Source: DASSBQ01 sp040981125
GTDB lineage: Bacteria > Nitrospirota > Nitrospiria > Nitrospirales > Nitrospiraceae
Direction: 5' to 3'
NCBI GenBank assembly: GCA_040981125.1
Contig: JANRMQ010000001.1
Span: 868,001-932,000, forward strand
DNA length: 64,000 nucleotides
Every line of letters starts with the position of its first letter. Within the stretch, counting starts at the first letter, position 1. Positions 42,882-52,336 of the stretch are shown here, piece after piece. The notes beneath the pieces were generated by a model. The model did not search any database. It was not told the DNA's origin and saw nothing but the letters and a program-made list of their open reading frames with translations. Position numbers and translations under genes: made by a program.

Positions 42882-44468
42882 ATGGTGACGACGCTGCGTC
42901 GCAGTCTTTCGAGTCCCTTGCAATGGATCACTCTCGCAACGACTGCGCTGCTGGTCTCGCCTGTTGCCTACATTACATTTCTGGCGTTCCACGGCAATGC
43001 GGCGGTATGGCGGAGACTATGGACCACCCGCCTGCCGGAGTTATTGTGGAATACCGTCGCGCTCGCCATGAGCGTGTCCGCCCTGACATTCGTCGTCGGA
43101 TTCTCCCTGGCCTGGCTCGTCGTCCGATACGAGTTTCCCGGGCGCCGGATATGGGAGTGGGCCTTGGTCCTCCCCTTGGCCATGCCGACCTACGTCCTGG
43201 CCTACGTGTACGCCCATTTGTTCGGTATGGGCGGCCCGGTGGATCAATGGTGGCACAGTGTGTTCGGACCCGACGCGCGAACGCCGGCGCCTCAAAGCTT
43301 TACCGGGGTCAGTATTATCATGGCGCTGGATACCTTTCCGTTTGTCTATCTACTGGCCCGCGGCGCATTGCTCACCTTGAATGTCTCCTACGAGGAAGTG
43401 GCCCGCGTGTGCGGGGTCCCACCTTGGCAAACCGTCTGGCGGGTGACGCTCCCGTTGATCCGCCCGGCGGTCGTGGCAGGGCTCGCCTTGGTGGTCCTGT
43501 ATGTCATCTCCGATTTTGGCGCGATCTCTCTCCTGCGTTATCAGACGTTGACCTATGCGGTATACCAACAAATGACGGGCCGGTACGATCAGACCGCCGC
43601 CGGCATCCTGAGCGTCCTGCTGGTCGTCATGGCCTTGCTCTTTCTGGTCATGGAGCGGTGGTTCCGCCGGCGGAGCCGTTTCTATCAAACAAGCGGACGC
43701 TACAAGACCATCCAGCGGCGGCATTGCGGCCCGGTCGGCGCATGGGCTATCACCGGCTTGGCCACGCTGGTATGCGGCATCGCGTTCGGACTCCCGGCCG
43801 CCATGCTTCTCTATTGGAGCGTCGCGGCCGTTGATCAAGGGGCCCTCGATACTCGGTTTATCGGGTTTGTGTGGAACAGCGCCTTTCTCTCCTGCATGGC
43901 GGCCAGCTGCGCTATCGTGGTCGGACTCCCCCTGGCCTATCTCGCCAGCCGACGTCCGACGAGGTTGAACCTCGCCTGCCTGCAAGCCGCCTATGCCGGC
44001 TATGCGTTACCCGGGCCGGTTGCGGCCCTGGCGGTGCTGGCTTTGTTTACCGCCTTCGTCCCGTTTCTGTATGGGTCCGTGGTGATTCTCATCGTCGCGT
44101 ACGTGATTCATTTCCTGCCCGCCGGACTCCAATCGCTCGAGCCGGCCATCCAACAAGTCACGCCTAATCTCGAAGAGGCGGGGAGAACACTGGGCTTGCG
44201 AACTCGCGAGACATTATGGTTGATCACCTTGCCGCTCATTCGAAATGGATTTGTCGCCGGGTGGGTCCTGATGTTTTTGCAGACAATGAAGGAGCTGCCC
44301 GCAACCCTGCTTCTGCGCCCCGTTGGATTTGATACACTGGCCATCAGAGTGTGGCTTGAGGCGAGTGAGGAGTATTATCAACTGGCGGCCCCCAGCGCAT
44401 TGCTGATCGTGGTCCTCAGCCTTCCGGCCTTGCTCCTGCTGGTATCAAGAGATTGGCGCACCGCGTAA
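42882..44468 (+). CDS. Ferric iron ABC transporter permease (FbpB type)
   Basis: 528 aa with about twelve predicted helices forming two fused binding-protein-dependent transport inner-membrane domains, each with an EAA-type coupling loop (YEEVARVCGVPPWQTVWRVTLP and LEEAGRTLGLRTRETLWLITLP). FbpB/SfuB/ThiP-type tandem permeases of this kind belong to iron and thiamin importers; the neighbouring FbpC-type ATPase and FutA-type binding protein point to iron. Lies between the binding protein and ATPase genes, with 14- and 27-base gaps. Confidence 0.9.
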   Translation: MVTTLRRSLSSPLQWITLATTALLVSPVAYITFLAFHGNAAVWRRLWTTRLPELLWNTVALAMSVSALTFVVGFSLAWLVVRYEFPGRRIWEWALVLPLAMPTYVLAYVYAHLFGMGGPVDQWWHSVFGPDARTPAPQSFTGVSIIMALDTFPFVYLLARGALLTLNVSYEEVARVCGVPPWQTVWRVTLPLIRPAVVAGLALVVLYVISDFGAISLLRYQTLTYAVYQQMTGRYDQTAAGILSVLLVVMALLFLVMERWFRRRSRFYQTSGRYKTIQRRHCGPVGAWAITGLATLVCGIAFGLPAAMLLYWSVAAVDQGALDTRFIGFVWNSAFLSCMAASCAIVVGLPLAYLASRRPTRLNLACLQAAYAGYALPGPVAALAVLALFTAFVPFLYGSVVILIVAYVIHFLPAGLQSLEPAIQQVTPNLEEAGRTLGLRTRETLWLITLPLIRNGFVAGWVLMFLQTMKELPATLLLRPVGFDTLAIRVWLEASEEYYQLAAPSALLIVVLSLPALLLLVSRDWRTA

Positions 44469-44495
44469 CGGCATTCAAAAGGAACGGCGTATCCG

Positions 44496-45617
44496 GTGGA
44501 ACCTCGAATCGGCACATGGTCCCCGCCTTCGGCATTCGGAGAGCCGGCAGCCGGCCAGGAGGTCATCCTTCAGCTCCGAAATGTGTCCTGCGGCTATGAG
44601 ACGGGCCGCGCGGCGGTGTCTGACATTTCTTTCTCGGTGCGGCATGGAGAAGTACTCTGCCTGCTCGGCCCTTCCGGGTGCGGCAAAACGACGATTCTGC
44701 GCGCGATCGCCGGATTCGAGCCGGTCACACACGGGTCTATTTCTCTGTCAGGACAAGTCGTATCTTCACCAAACGTACTCATTCCTGCCGAAGAGCGGCA
44801 TGTCGGCATGGTGTTTCAGGAGTACGCGCTGTTTCCTCATCTCCGCGTCGGCCACAACATTGCCTTTGGATTGCGTCGCGTGCCCCGCGCGCAACGGAAC
44901 GCCGTGGTCGAAGATCTGCTGAAGCTGATCGGACTGACGGGGCTCGAACGCCGATATCCTCACGAACTGTCGGGTGGCCAGCAACAGCGGGTGGCATTGG
45001 CCCGCGCCCTTGCTCCCCAGCCCGTGTTGCTCTTGCTTGATGAGCCGTTCAGCAACCTGGACCCCGATATGGCGACCCGGATGCGCCAGGATCTCCATGA
45101 TTTGCTCAAACGAACAAAAACCACGGCTATTCTCGTCACACATGATCACGATGAGGCGTTTGCAATGGCGGATCGGATCGCGGTCTTGAATCACGGTCGC
45201 CTGGAGCAATTCGATGTCCCGGAAGTCATCTATCACACGCCGTCCACGCCGTTCGTCGCCGATTTCGTCGGGCATGCGGACTTTCTGCCCGGCATGGCGC
45301 GTGGAGAACGGATCTGCACTGAAATCGGAGAGTTTCCCAATTTGAAACGGCTCGCGGATGGCGCCAATGTCGTGGTGATGATTCGCCCGGATGATATTCA
45401 TGTGGTGCCGGACAAAACGGGCAATGCCCATGTCGTCGGAAGGCAGTTTAAAGGGTCGGAAAATTTGTATACGGTCCAATTGCCGTCTGGGCAGGTGCTT
45501 CACAGCAGCGAAGGGTCTTTGCACATTTTTCCGGTCGGCACGGCGGTCAGCCTACGCATCCTTGCGACTCACACCGTGTTGTTTCCGACGGCCGAGAATA
45601 GAGACGGGCCGACTTGA
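44496..45617 (+). CDS. Ferric iron ABC transporter ATP-binding protein (FbpC type)
   Basis: 373 aa. ABC ATPase with Walker A GPSGCGKTT, signature LSGGQQQRVALARALA, Walker B LLLLDEPFSNLD and H-loop VTHDHDE, followed by a C-terminal TOBE-like domain (about 255-370, VVMIRPDDIHV). Iron-import subfamily, judging from context and TOBE. GTG start at 44496, with AAAGGAA 13 bases upstream. Third gene of the transporter; exbB follows after 82 bases. Confidence 0.9.
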   Translation: MEPRIGTWSPPSAFGEPAAGQEVILQLRNVSCGYETGRAAVSDISFSVRHGEVLCLLGPSGCGKTTILRAIAGFEPVTHGSISLSGQVVSSPNVLIPAEERHVGMVFQEYALFPHLRVGHNIAFGLRRVPRAQRNAVVEDLLKLIGLTGLERRYPHELSGGQQQRVALARALAPQPVLLLLDEPFSNLDPDMATRMRQDLHDLLKRTKTTAILVTHDHDEAFAMADRIAVLNHGRLEQFDVPEVIYHTPSTPFVADFVGHADFLPGMARGERICTEIGEFPNLKRLADGANVVVMIRPDDIHVVPDKTGNAHVVGRQFKGSENLYTVQLPSGQVLHSSEGSLHIFPVGTAVSLRILATHTVLFPTAENRDGPT

Positions 45618-45699
45618 CAATCTTTCGGCTCCCCTGGCATTCATAGAGCCTGACACCCTCCAAACCGCAAGCATTTCAGCAACCATCGAGGAGCACGCT

Positions 45700-46125
45700 A
45701 TGGAGTTTCTACAACATACGGTTGATTATGGAATCATCGGAGTCTTGCTGGCATTAAGCATGTGGTCGGTGGCCGTGGCCGTCGAGCGATGGCTTTTTTA
45801 CCGCCGCGTGGATCTGGCGCAGTTTCCCAATCCGCAAGCGTTCGAAATCGCGCTGACGAGGCGATTGGTCGTTATCGGCACGGTGGCGGCCAACGCTCCC
45901 TATATCGGCCTTCTCGGAACGGTGCTGGGGATCATGCTGACGTTCCATACCATGGGAACCTCGGGCACGATGGCGGTGAATACAATTATGGTCGGCCTCA
46001 GCTTGGCGTTGAAGGCGACGGCCGTCGGTTTGCTCGTCGCCATTCCCTGCGTGGTGATGAACAATGTGTTGCGGCGGCGCGTGGCCGAACTCATCACGCT
46101 CTACAAGGTGCAGCATGGAACGTGA
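45700..46125 (+). CDS. exbB: ExbB/TolQ-type proton channel subunit (short form)
   Basis: 141 aa, far shorter than E. coli ExbB (244 aa) but typical of short forms such as that of Helicobacter. Three hydrophobic segments (GIIGVLLALSMWSVAVAVE, ANAPYIGLLGTVLGIMLTF, AVGLLVAIPCVVMNNVL) with the MotA/ExbB signature GLLGTVLGIM. With ExbD it uses the proton gradient to energise a TonB-type protein. Starts after GAGGAG. Overlaps the exbD start by 11 bases. Placed at the end of the iron transporter, it suggests the operon also serves outer-membrane uptake. Confidence 0.9.
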   Translation: MEFLQHTVDYGIIGVLLALSMWSVAVAVERWLFYRRVDLAQFPNPQAFEIALTRRLVVIGTVAANAPYIGLLGTVLGIMLTFHTMGTSGTMAVNTIMVGLSLALKATAVGLLVAIPCVVMNNVLRRRVAELITLYKVQHGT

Positions 46126-46489
46126 CATCGATCAGATTAACGTCATTCCGTTGGTCGACGTCATGCTGGTGCTCCTCGTCATCGTGCTGACCACCGCGAC
46201 GTTTATCAGCACCGGCCAGATTCCGGTCAATCTCGCGAAAGCCAAAGAGGTGGGCGATCATAAGGATGTCCCGATCGTGATCACGTTGACGGCCGAAGGA
46301 ACCTTATATCTCAATGATCGAGCGGTCCCTGGGAACGAGCTCAAACCGGTGCTCATGTCGCATCCCCGCGAATCACAGGTAGTCGTGCGCGCGGACAAGG
46401 TGACGTTACTCGAGCGATTTGTCTCCGTTGTCGATGATGTGCGGGGGATGGGTTTTCAACAGGTCAGCCTGGAGGTAGTACGCTTATAA
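46115..46489 (+). CDS. exbD: ExbD/TolR-type biopolymer transport protein
   Basis: 124 aa. One transmembrane helix (VIPLVDVMLVLLVIVLTTATF) whose LVDVMLVL carries the essential Asp, then a periplasmic alpha/beta domain ending VSLEVVRL. Partner of exbB, whose last 11 bases it overlaps. No tonB or TonB-dependent receptor follows in the window; these could be elsewhere. 112 bases of non-coding DNA lie before the converging glycosyltransferase gene. Confidence 0.9.
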   Translation: MERDIDQINVIPLVDVMLVLLVIVLTTATFISTGQIPVNLAKAKEVGDHKDVPIVITLTAEGTLYLNDRAVPGNELKPVLMSHPRESQVVVRADKVTLLERFVSVVDDVRGMGFQQVSLEVVRL

Positions 46490-46601
46490 AGCCGTGTGGC
46501 AGCCCAGCATCATCGGGGTCCCGAGTCCTTCGCGTTCAGCAGCTTCCAAAGCGATGCTCTCGCCTCTCCCTGTTTTGTCGAGGCGGTTCCAGCTCCTTAT
46601 T

Positions 46602-47579
46602 TCACGGCATCCCGGGACCCTGCTTTGGCCCGTTCTTCAATAGCGTGCGGGTTAGTCGCTCGGGATAATTAAGGATAAGTCGCGATAAATACCGCACCAT
46701 ACTTCTCCACTTCCTTCTCTCAGCGTTCTCATATATCCTGAGCACCAATCTCTCGCCATAGTAGTCTTTCCAGTGCGTCTTTCCTCTTTTCAGCGCAGCC
46801 TCCAAGAATGGATTGCCTTTTACCACCGGCGCCTGTTTTCTCAAGGCAAGGAGGCACGCAGGCAACATGACGGCCGGGTCGTTGCTCATATTAGTCCCGT
46901 GACGGCGATATTCGAGGACGGGTTCAGTATGACACGCGATGGGGAACGCATAGGTGAGACGAAGGTATAGATCATAGTCGCCCGCCGCTTGGTTGGCGGA
47001 GTCGAATCCATCCATCGCCACGAGCGGATCCTTTCGATAGAGCGCCACCCCCGGATTTCCGATGAAGTTTTGCTCCAGAAAATCACTATATCCATATCTC
47101 CGCTGGGTGACAGGATAACAACTCCCTTTTCTCGTCCCCTCCTGGTCGATCATGTAAAACGTCCCGAATGTGAGCGCGCAACCGGGATTGGCCCTCAGGC
47201 TTCGAATGCCGATCTCAATGGCCTTTGAAAGCAATCGATCATCCGCATCCAGAAAGACAACATATGAGCCCGCGCTCAGCTTGAGACCGGCATTGCGTGC
47301 GGCGGTGACACCGCGATTTCTTTGTTTTACATACCGAATACCTTGATACGCCTTGACCACCTGCTCGGTTTCATCGTTGGACCCATCGTCGATCACAATG
47401 ATTTCCACCGGCCCGTACGTCTGTTCCTGCACACTTTGGATGGCGTCGGGAAGGAAGCAAGCATGGTTGAATGATGGGATAACGACTGAAACGAGTTCCG
47501 CCGCCTGTCGGGGAGCGTGGCATTCACCGGTCTTCGCCCCGTTCAGCCCCTTCTTCTTATTCAACTCAGTGGCGGCCAA
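46602..47579 (-). CDS. Family 2 glycosyltransferase
   Basis: 325 aa GT-A fold. VSVVIPSFNHACFLPDAIQS opens the nucleotide-binding part; EIIVIDDGSNDET and VVFLDADDRLLS provide the DxD-type metal site (LDADD). A C-terminal helical region follows. Transfers a sugar from a nucleotide donor, probably at the cytoplasmic membrane face for the polysaccharide locus. First gene of the locus (rightmost transcribed first is elsewhere); it is driven by its own predicted promoter that overlaps a 19-base palindrome, so it may be controlled separately. Confidence 0.9.
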   Translation of the reverse strand: MAATELNKKKGLNGAKTGECHAPRQAAELVSVVIPSFNHACFLPDAIQSVQEQTYGPVEIIVIDDGSNDETEQVVKAYQGIRYVKQRNRGVTAARNAGLKLSAGSYVVFLDADDRLLSKAIEIGIRSLRANPGCALTFGTFYMIDQEGTRKGSCYPVTQRRYGYSDFLEQNFIGNPGVALYRKDPLVAMDGFDSANQAAGDYDLYLRLTYAFPIACHTEPVLEYRRHGTNMSNDPAVMLPACLLALRKQAPVVKGNPFLEAALKRGKTHWKDYYGERLVLRIYENAERRKWRSMVRYLSRLILNYPERLTRTLLKNGPKQGPGMP

Positions 47580-47695
47580 CGCGCGGCTCCTCTCAATAAA
47601 CCCACCGGATGGTCACAGCTGATCCCTTCTCCATCACAATGAGATCATTCCGACCAAGACAAATTGGCCCGATCTTTGCTTGCGCGTAATGTGAT

Positions 47696-47714
47696 ATTGA
47701 TAACAGTTATCAAT
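47696..47714. promoter_or_regulatory. Perfect 19-base operator-like palindrome
   Basis: ATTGATAACAGTTATCAAT is a perfect 9-1-9 inverted repeat. It covers the -10 box of the predicted promoter for the downstream minus-strand glycosyltransferase gene, as a repressor site would. It is not the Fur box (GATAATGAT inverted): only about four of nine half-site positions agree. Confidence 0.6.
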
Positions 47715-47734
47715 GTATGATGGAATTTTGTCAA
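47706..47734 (-). promoter_or_regulatory. Predicted promoter of the 46602-47579 glycosyltransferase gene
   Basis: Minus-strand TTGACA (47734-47729) and GATAAC (47711-47706) with 17-base spacing, about 120 bases before the start codon. The remaining 199-base gap (47580-47778) shows nothing else. Confidence 0.55.
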
Positions 47735-47778
47735 GGGTATATTTCAGCGGTCTTACATCCTGGGAGGTCCGTGCCGTC

Positions 47779-49905
47779 TCACTGCTCGCCATGCGTCACT
47801 TCCAGCGCGGCATGCCGCTCGGGGTACGGCATCAGATAAACCCAGTAGCGTTCTTCCTTGAGAATACTCCGCTGGAACGAAGCAAGTTCCACTGTGCCCC
47901 CGCCGGCGCTCCCGAGGTCATAGCTCAAGATCATGACCACATTGTCACGGTTCAACCGGGACAACTCCGCTGCCTTCCGGACGACTTCCTCAGGAGTGGC
48001 GCGGGTTCGCTTGTCTTGCCATCGAATGAACGTGCCGGTCTGTTTGTTTTCAATGTAATACACCGGGTGATTAAGATAGCCGGCGACTGCTGAGGCCAAG
48101 TCGAATTTACTGCCGACCATGGTGGCTCCCATGAGGCCGCCTCGTTCGATGAATTCAGCCGTCTCTTTACTGGCGGAAAAGGGATACATCACGTCGGTAG
48201 CAGCGGCTAATCCCCCGGCCACCGTGTGGCCTGCGAACAACACCGTGACGAAGACCATGGCGGCTCGCCCAGCCATCCTCCCGATATCCTGAAACTGCTT
48301 TCGAGCGAGCGAAAGCCACAGGCATCCCACGAAGACCAGAAACGCATGGCCGGTATGGCGAATACCGTGATTCACCTTGAGATGCAAAAACAACAACAGT
48401 CCGCCGGTCGCGATGACATAGACGAGCATAATGGACGGGGTTCGCGCCAGCAGAAGCGCCGCAATCCCGAACAGCCCGACCGCCAACACCGACTGAACAT
48501 CCCGGGATTCGAGCACCAGCTGCCCAAGCCGGACAGCCGGCATTTCATCCAGCAGATTCGAATTCCAAAAGTGCGCGAGGTCCAGAGGAAGCGGCACAAA
48601 CGATCTCCAGATTGCGCTCACGGTCTTTTCCAGCGAGCTGCCCAAGAGAATCGTGTTCCAGGCCAGCATTCTCGGCGAATTATCCGGAGGGGGAGTACTT
48701 TGCATACCGGCAACGGCGAGCCCGAGACCAAGCACGCACACGACTCCCAGAATCACGACCGGGGAAGTCCTCTGCCGGCGATCGAATGCCTCGATCAGCA
48801 GCCAGCCTCCGAGCGCTAGAGCGATAATCGCTCCGAAGGCGCTGGTATTGACCATGACGGCGAGAAGAAGAGCGGAAGTCAGAAGTCGCCCAGGCCGCTT
48901 TGTCTGCACGGCGCAGAAAGCGCACAATGCCAACACACCCAACGCATAGTTCCGGCTCACGATGAGATATTCGTAGAAGGGGAAGTAGCCGAACGAAAGA
49001 CAAACCTTTTGCAATCGGGTGAACGGCGCGTAGCGACACAGCAAGAATACCGCTCCGACCCCGACCGCCAGATGGAACAACTGCATGAGGACGGGATTAT
49101 TCGAGAACCGACTCAAGACATACAGACAGAAATACCAGAGAGGCGGATGGCCTTCATATCGCGCATTGTTCAGGAGTTCCGACACAGTCCGGCTACTCGC
49201 GGCAATACTCCAGGCCTGCAGCTCATCACGCCACATTTCATGATGAAGGATCACCCCCAAGCCGATCAGAAGGGTCGTCATTGAAACGACTGCGGCAAAG
49301 CGCGCGTCCGTTGCGGGCGGCGAACCGTCGGTCACTGCAGGCGCCGGCCGCGACCACATCAGCCAGGCAGACAACGTCAGAAGCCCGGCAAAGAGTACAA
49401 TCAGACCAGCCGCAAACAGTGCGCCGGCTGTATCCATCAATATCGGCCAATTCTGGTAAAGTTTGGACGACTGTACGGACAGGGTTTCCGACTGAGTCAA
49501 TATGGCGTGATGGCTGTCGTCGCCATCCCAGACATCTACCGGCGCGCCTCCGGCTGTTTTGGTGATCAAGAACCCGTAATCGACCGTGGATCCGGCCTCC
49601 GCCTGAAGGGTGACCGTAAACCATTTCTCGTTGCGGATCATGGGAGTGGCCATCACTTGTTTACGTATCACAGTCCCAGGGGGTCGGATGTGCTCGCTGA
49701 CCGGAAGCCATCCATTCACTCCCCACACGAACAACACTTCCCCGGCGGCGGGAAGTTGGTATCGGATCTCGAGACTGACAAGAGAATCCTGAACGGGCGC
49801 AGGCCATGCCGGCTGCGGGGACAGCAGAAATGGGAAGCAGAAGACGCCGAGGAATGCCCCTATCCGTGAGGCGATTGCACGAAGGCGCACAATTGATTGA
49901 GTCAT
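47779..49905 (-). CDS. GT-C membrane glycosyltransferase with N-terminal CBM-like domain
   Basis: 708 aa. Signal peptide (about 1-35), then a beta-sandwich (about 40-135, RYQLPAAGEVLFVWGVNGWLPV) resembling CBM48/AMPK-type carbohydrate-binding domains, followed by about ten helices (155-640). The first loop carries MWRDELQAW, an acidic pair like the catalytic DE of GT39/ArnT-type lipid-linked sugar transferases. A periplasmic tail follows. Likely transfers a sugar or glycan from polyprenyl phosphate outside the membrane. The CBM fusion is unusual. 12 bases separate its start from the next gene upstream. Confidence 0.78.
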   Translation of the reverse strand: MTQSIVRLRAIASRIGAFLGVFCFPFLLSPQPAWPAPVQDSLVSLEIRYQLPAAGEVLFVWGVNGWLPVSEHIRPPGTVIRKQVMATPMIRNEKWFTVTLQAEAGSTVDYGFLITKTAGGAPVDVWDGDDSHHAILTQSETLSVQSSKLYQNWPILMDTAGALFAAGLIVLFAGLLTLSAWLMWSRPAPAVTDGSPPATDARFAAVVSMTTLLIGLGVILHHEMWRDELQAWSIAASSRTVSELLNNARYEGHPPLWYFCLYVLSRFSNNPVLMQLFHLAVGVGAVFLLCRYAPFTRLQKVCLSFGYFPFYEYLIVSRNYALGVLALCAFCAVQTKRPGRLLTSALLLAVMVNTSAFGAIIALALGGWLLIEAFDRRQRTSPVVILGVVCVLGLGLAVAGMQSTPPPDNSPRMLAWNTILLGSSLEKTVSAIWRSFVPLPLDLAHFWNSNLLDEMPAVRLGQLVLESRDVQSVLAVGLFGIAALLLARTPSIMLVYVIATGGLLLFLHLKVNHGIRHTGHAFLVFVGCLWLSLARKQFQDIGRMAGRAAMVFVTVLFAGHTVAGGLAAATDVMYPFSASKETAEFIERGGLMGATMVGSKFDLASAVAGYLNHPVYYIENKQTGTFIRWQDKRTRATPEEVVRKAAELSRLNRDNVVMILSYDLGSAGGGTVELASFQRSILKEERYWVYLMPYPERHAALEVTHGEQ

Positions 49906-49917
49906 ATCACTCCGGCA

Positions 49918-50844
49918 TCAGGATCGTTCCGGCCGATGCGCCGGTGTCTCGCCGCGGTGGCCAGTCCTTGCGCCACTCAACGCCTGCCCGAAACATCCGG
50001 CCGCATTAGCGAGCTGCGCCGTCATTAGTAGGGACAGGTCCCGCACAATATGACGGGTCAGACCTTTCGACAACGGCGAGCGCAGCAATGCCCGATAAAA
50101 CTCCCAATCAGGCCGGAACCGTCCCGTCCCGCGGCGCGCGCGCGCCGTATGATAGAGCCACGCTCCTCGCCCATACCCGGCATGTTGCGCCCAAAATGAT
50201 CGGAGCGTCAGATGATGCGCGTGCGAGATGACCGCCTCCGCCGCGTACTGCAAAGAAAAGCCTTTTGCCCGCCACCGATCGCACAAGTCACGATCTTCGG
50301 ACGTTCTGAAATTGGCATCGAAGCCATTCAGTGCTCGAAAACGATCAGCCGGAATGGCCATATTATTGGATGCAAAGAACTGCGCGTCCAATGGATCGCG
50401 ATTGTAATGGGCATACACCACGTCGATGATCAGTTGGCTTGCGCCGGCATATGGATTCTTATGCAAGGCGTTGACCGTCCGTCCGCCCACAAGCGCTCCG
50501 TCGGTCGCTTCAAACTTTGCTGCGAATGCTTGCAACCAGTGAGATGCCGGCTCGCAGTCGTCGTCGGTAAAAGCAAGAATGTCGCCCTTCGCGTGCGAGG
50601 CTCCGAAATTTCGGGCGGCGGCCGGACCGGCATTCGGCTGCCACACCACTTTCATGTGGAGATCACGAGCAACCGGTTCGAGCAGCGGTTGCAATGGAAC
50701 GGCGCCTCCATCATCGACAATGACGACCTCGAATCCCTCCCGCGGATAATCGAGCGCCGATAACGCCTGCACGCAGACACGCAACGCCTCGGGCCGGCGG
50801 TAGGTCGGGATAATGACTGAAAACATCGGCCGATAACGGCTCAT
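49918..50844 (-). CDS. Family 2 glycosyltransferase
   Basis: 308 aa GT-A fold: MFSVIIPTYRRPEALRVC, FEVVIVDDGG, AGPAAARNFGASHAKGDILAFTDDDCEPAS (DDD metal site), then RTSEDRDLCDRWRAKGF with the acid base. C-terminal helices likely contact the membrane. Its ATG overlaps the stop of the flippase gene by 4 bases (ATGA), so both are cotranscribed. Adds one sugar of the repeat unit; donor and acceptor unknown. Confidence 0.9.
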   Translation of the reverse strand: MSRYRPMFSVIIPTYRRPEALRVCVQALSALDYPREGFEVVIVDDGGAVPLQPLLEPVARDLHMKVVWQPNAGPAAARNFGASHAKGDILAFTDDDCEPASHWLQAFAAKFEATDGALVGGRTVNALHKNPYAGASQLIIDVVYAHYNRDPLDAQFFASNNMAIPADRFRALNGFDANFRTSEDRDLCDRWRAKGFSLQYAAEAVISHAHHLTLRSFWAQHAGYGRGAWLYHTARARRGTGRFRPDWEFYRALLRSPLSKGLTRHIVRDLSLLMTAQLANAAGCFGQALSGARTGHRGETPAHRPERS

Positions 50845-52325
50845 AGGCTCTCTTCTGTCCTCTCTTCGGACATATGCCGGATACTAAAAGGAGACGGATA
50901 CCCGATGAGCCCTTCCCACCAGCCATAGCTGGCAACAAGGATGATTGCCGCGCTGGGCAACCCTAACAGCAGCCAGACCGGCCCTGCCGGGGCGATTGTT
51001 GCCAGCCCCCAACCGAGCGCTCCGAGAAACAGTGCGCGGCCCAGGCTTTGGATACGGAGTCGGACGAGACGTAGAGATTGCGCGACCACATACGCGAAGA
51101 CACCTCCAACCAGCATCGTGCCGCTCGTGACGGCTGCGGCGCCGGCTGATCCCCATGTCGGAATCGACCATAGGTGCCCGCCCAGCGCCAGCAGTAGGAG
51201 GGCGCTCCCAATGGCCGCCGTCCAATGCCAGTCACCATTCGCCGTCAGAACAGCCATCAACATCCCCATGAAGACCTGCGCCATAGCGCCAACCATGAGC
51301 ACCGATACAAACGGCGCAGCCTCTTGGAATGCGGGCCCGAAGCACAACAGGGCAATCCCGGACGCCGCCCCGGCCACCATCGCGACCGGCGGGAGCAGAC
51401 AGAGCACCACTTGAAGCGATTGTTCGGCCGCTTGACGGAATGCAGCCATTCGTCCTTCGACTTTTGTTCTCGTCAAGGTGGAAAGAAGAACAGCGGAGAC
51501 CGCCTGTCCCAAAATTCCGGGAAGGATGGCGAGATTCTGCGCGGCTGCGTACAGACCCGCCTGTTCGACCGGCATTCCCAATATTTTGATGAGAAATAAA
51601 TCCATCTTACTGATCAGCATGATGCTCGCAGCCGATACAACAAGCGGCAGCGCAATTCGCTTCAACATGGCGCCATCCGAGGCGCCCGCCGATCCGACCG
51701 GTCCCACGGCCCATCGTCCGATCGCCAGTTCAACGAGGGAAGCGCCGATACTGGCCATAATCGCGGCGGAAATCGACAAGCCGATCTCGACGGCAAGGAC
51801 GATCAACACCAATCTTGCAAGCCAACGGCTCGCGCCCGTGACGGCCCTTGCGGCGAATTGTCCGCGGCCGGTCAAAATGTTTCGATACGCTTGGGCCAGC
51901 AAAAAAAACGGAAGGTCGCAGGCAAAGAGCGCCAGGTAGGTGAACAATGCCGGCTCGCGCAGCAATTCTGCAAGCGGCCGAGACAAGATCCAGAGCACCG
52001 CCAGGACCGCCACAGCAAGCGCCAGATGCCAGCCGAGCACCGTCCGAGCCACCGGACGCCAGTCCGACGCGTGGCTGAGACCATGAATCGTGGGACGTGA
52101 CAAGATCGACGCCAGCCCCCATTCGACACCGGCGATCAAAGACGCCGCCAAGGCGAACATCCCATACCCTTCGGGACCCAGCCAGCGAGTGAGGAGCGCA
52201 ACCGTCGCGAGGCCGGTCGGGACCATGAGGAGATCGGCAAAAAAAATGAGCGCGCTGCCGCTCCAAAGGTTCGACCACCCATCGAATGCCGATCGGTTGA
52301 ACTGGCCGATACGTTGCGCTAGCAT
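50841..52325 (-). CDS. Polysaccharide flippase (Wzx/MurJ-like MATE superfamily)
   Basis: 494 aa with about twelve to fourteen helices; the start at 52325 (MLAQRIGQFNRSAFDGWS) gives a normal length, since the frame to 52502 is non-hydrophobic. The N-terminal helix pair and the central LPLVVSAASIMLISKMDLFLI segment resemble the Wzx/O-antigen flippase family. It would move lipid-linked repeat units to the periplasm. Its start codon lies 11 bases from that of the divergent membrane protein gene. Confidence 0.87.
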   Translation of the reverse strand: MLAQRIGQFNRSAFDGWSNLWSGSALIFFADLLMVPTGLATVALLTRWLGPEGYGMFALAASLIAGVEWGLASILSRPTIHGLSHASDWRPVARTVLGWHLALAVAVLAVLWILSRPLAELLREPALFTYLALFACDLPFFLLAQAYRNILTGRGQFAARAVTGASRWLARLVLIVLAVEIGLSISAAIMASIGASLVELAIGRWAVGPVGSAGASDGAMLKRIALPLVVSAASIMLISKMDLFLIKILGMPVEQAGLYAAAQNLAILPGILGQAVSAVLLSTLTRTKVEGRMAAFRQAAEQSLQVVLCLLPPVAMVAGAASGIALLCFGPAFQEAAPFVSVLMVGAMAQVFMGMLMAVLTANGDWHWTAAIGSALLLLALGGHLWSIPTWGSAGAAAVTSGTMLVGGVFAYVVAQSLRLVRLRIQSLGRALFLGALGWGLATIAPAGPVWLLLGLPSAAIILVASYGWWEGLIGYPSPFSIRHMSEERTEESL

Positions 52326-52336
52326 GGCCCCCCACC

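Noticed and set aside
47696..47714. Fur box identity for the 19-base palindrome
   Set aside because: Same length but only about four of nine half-site positions agree with the Fur consensus.
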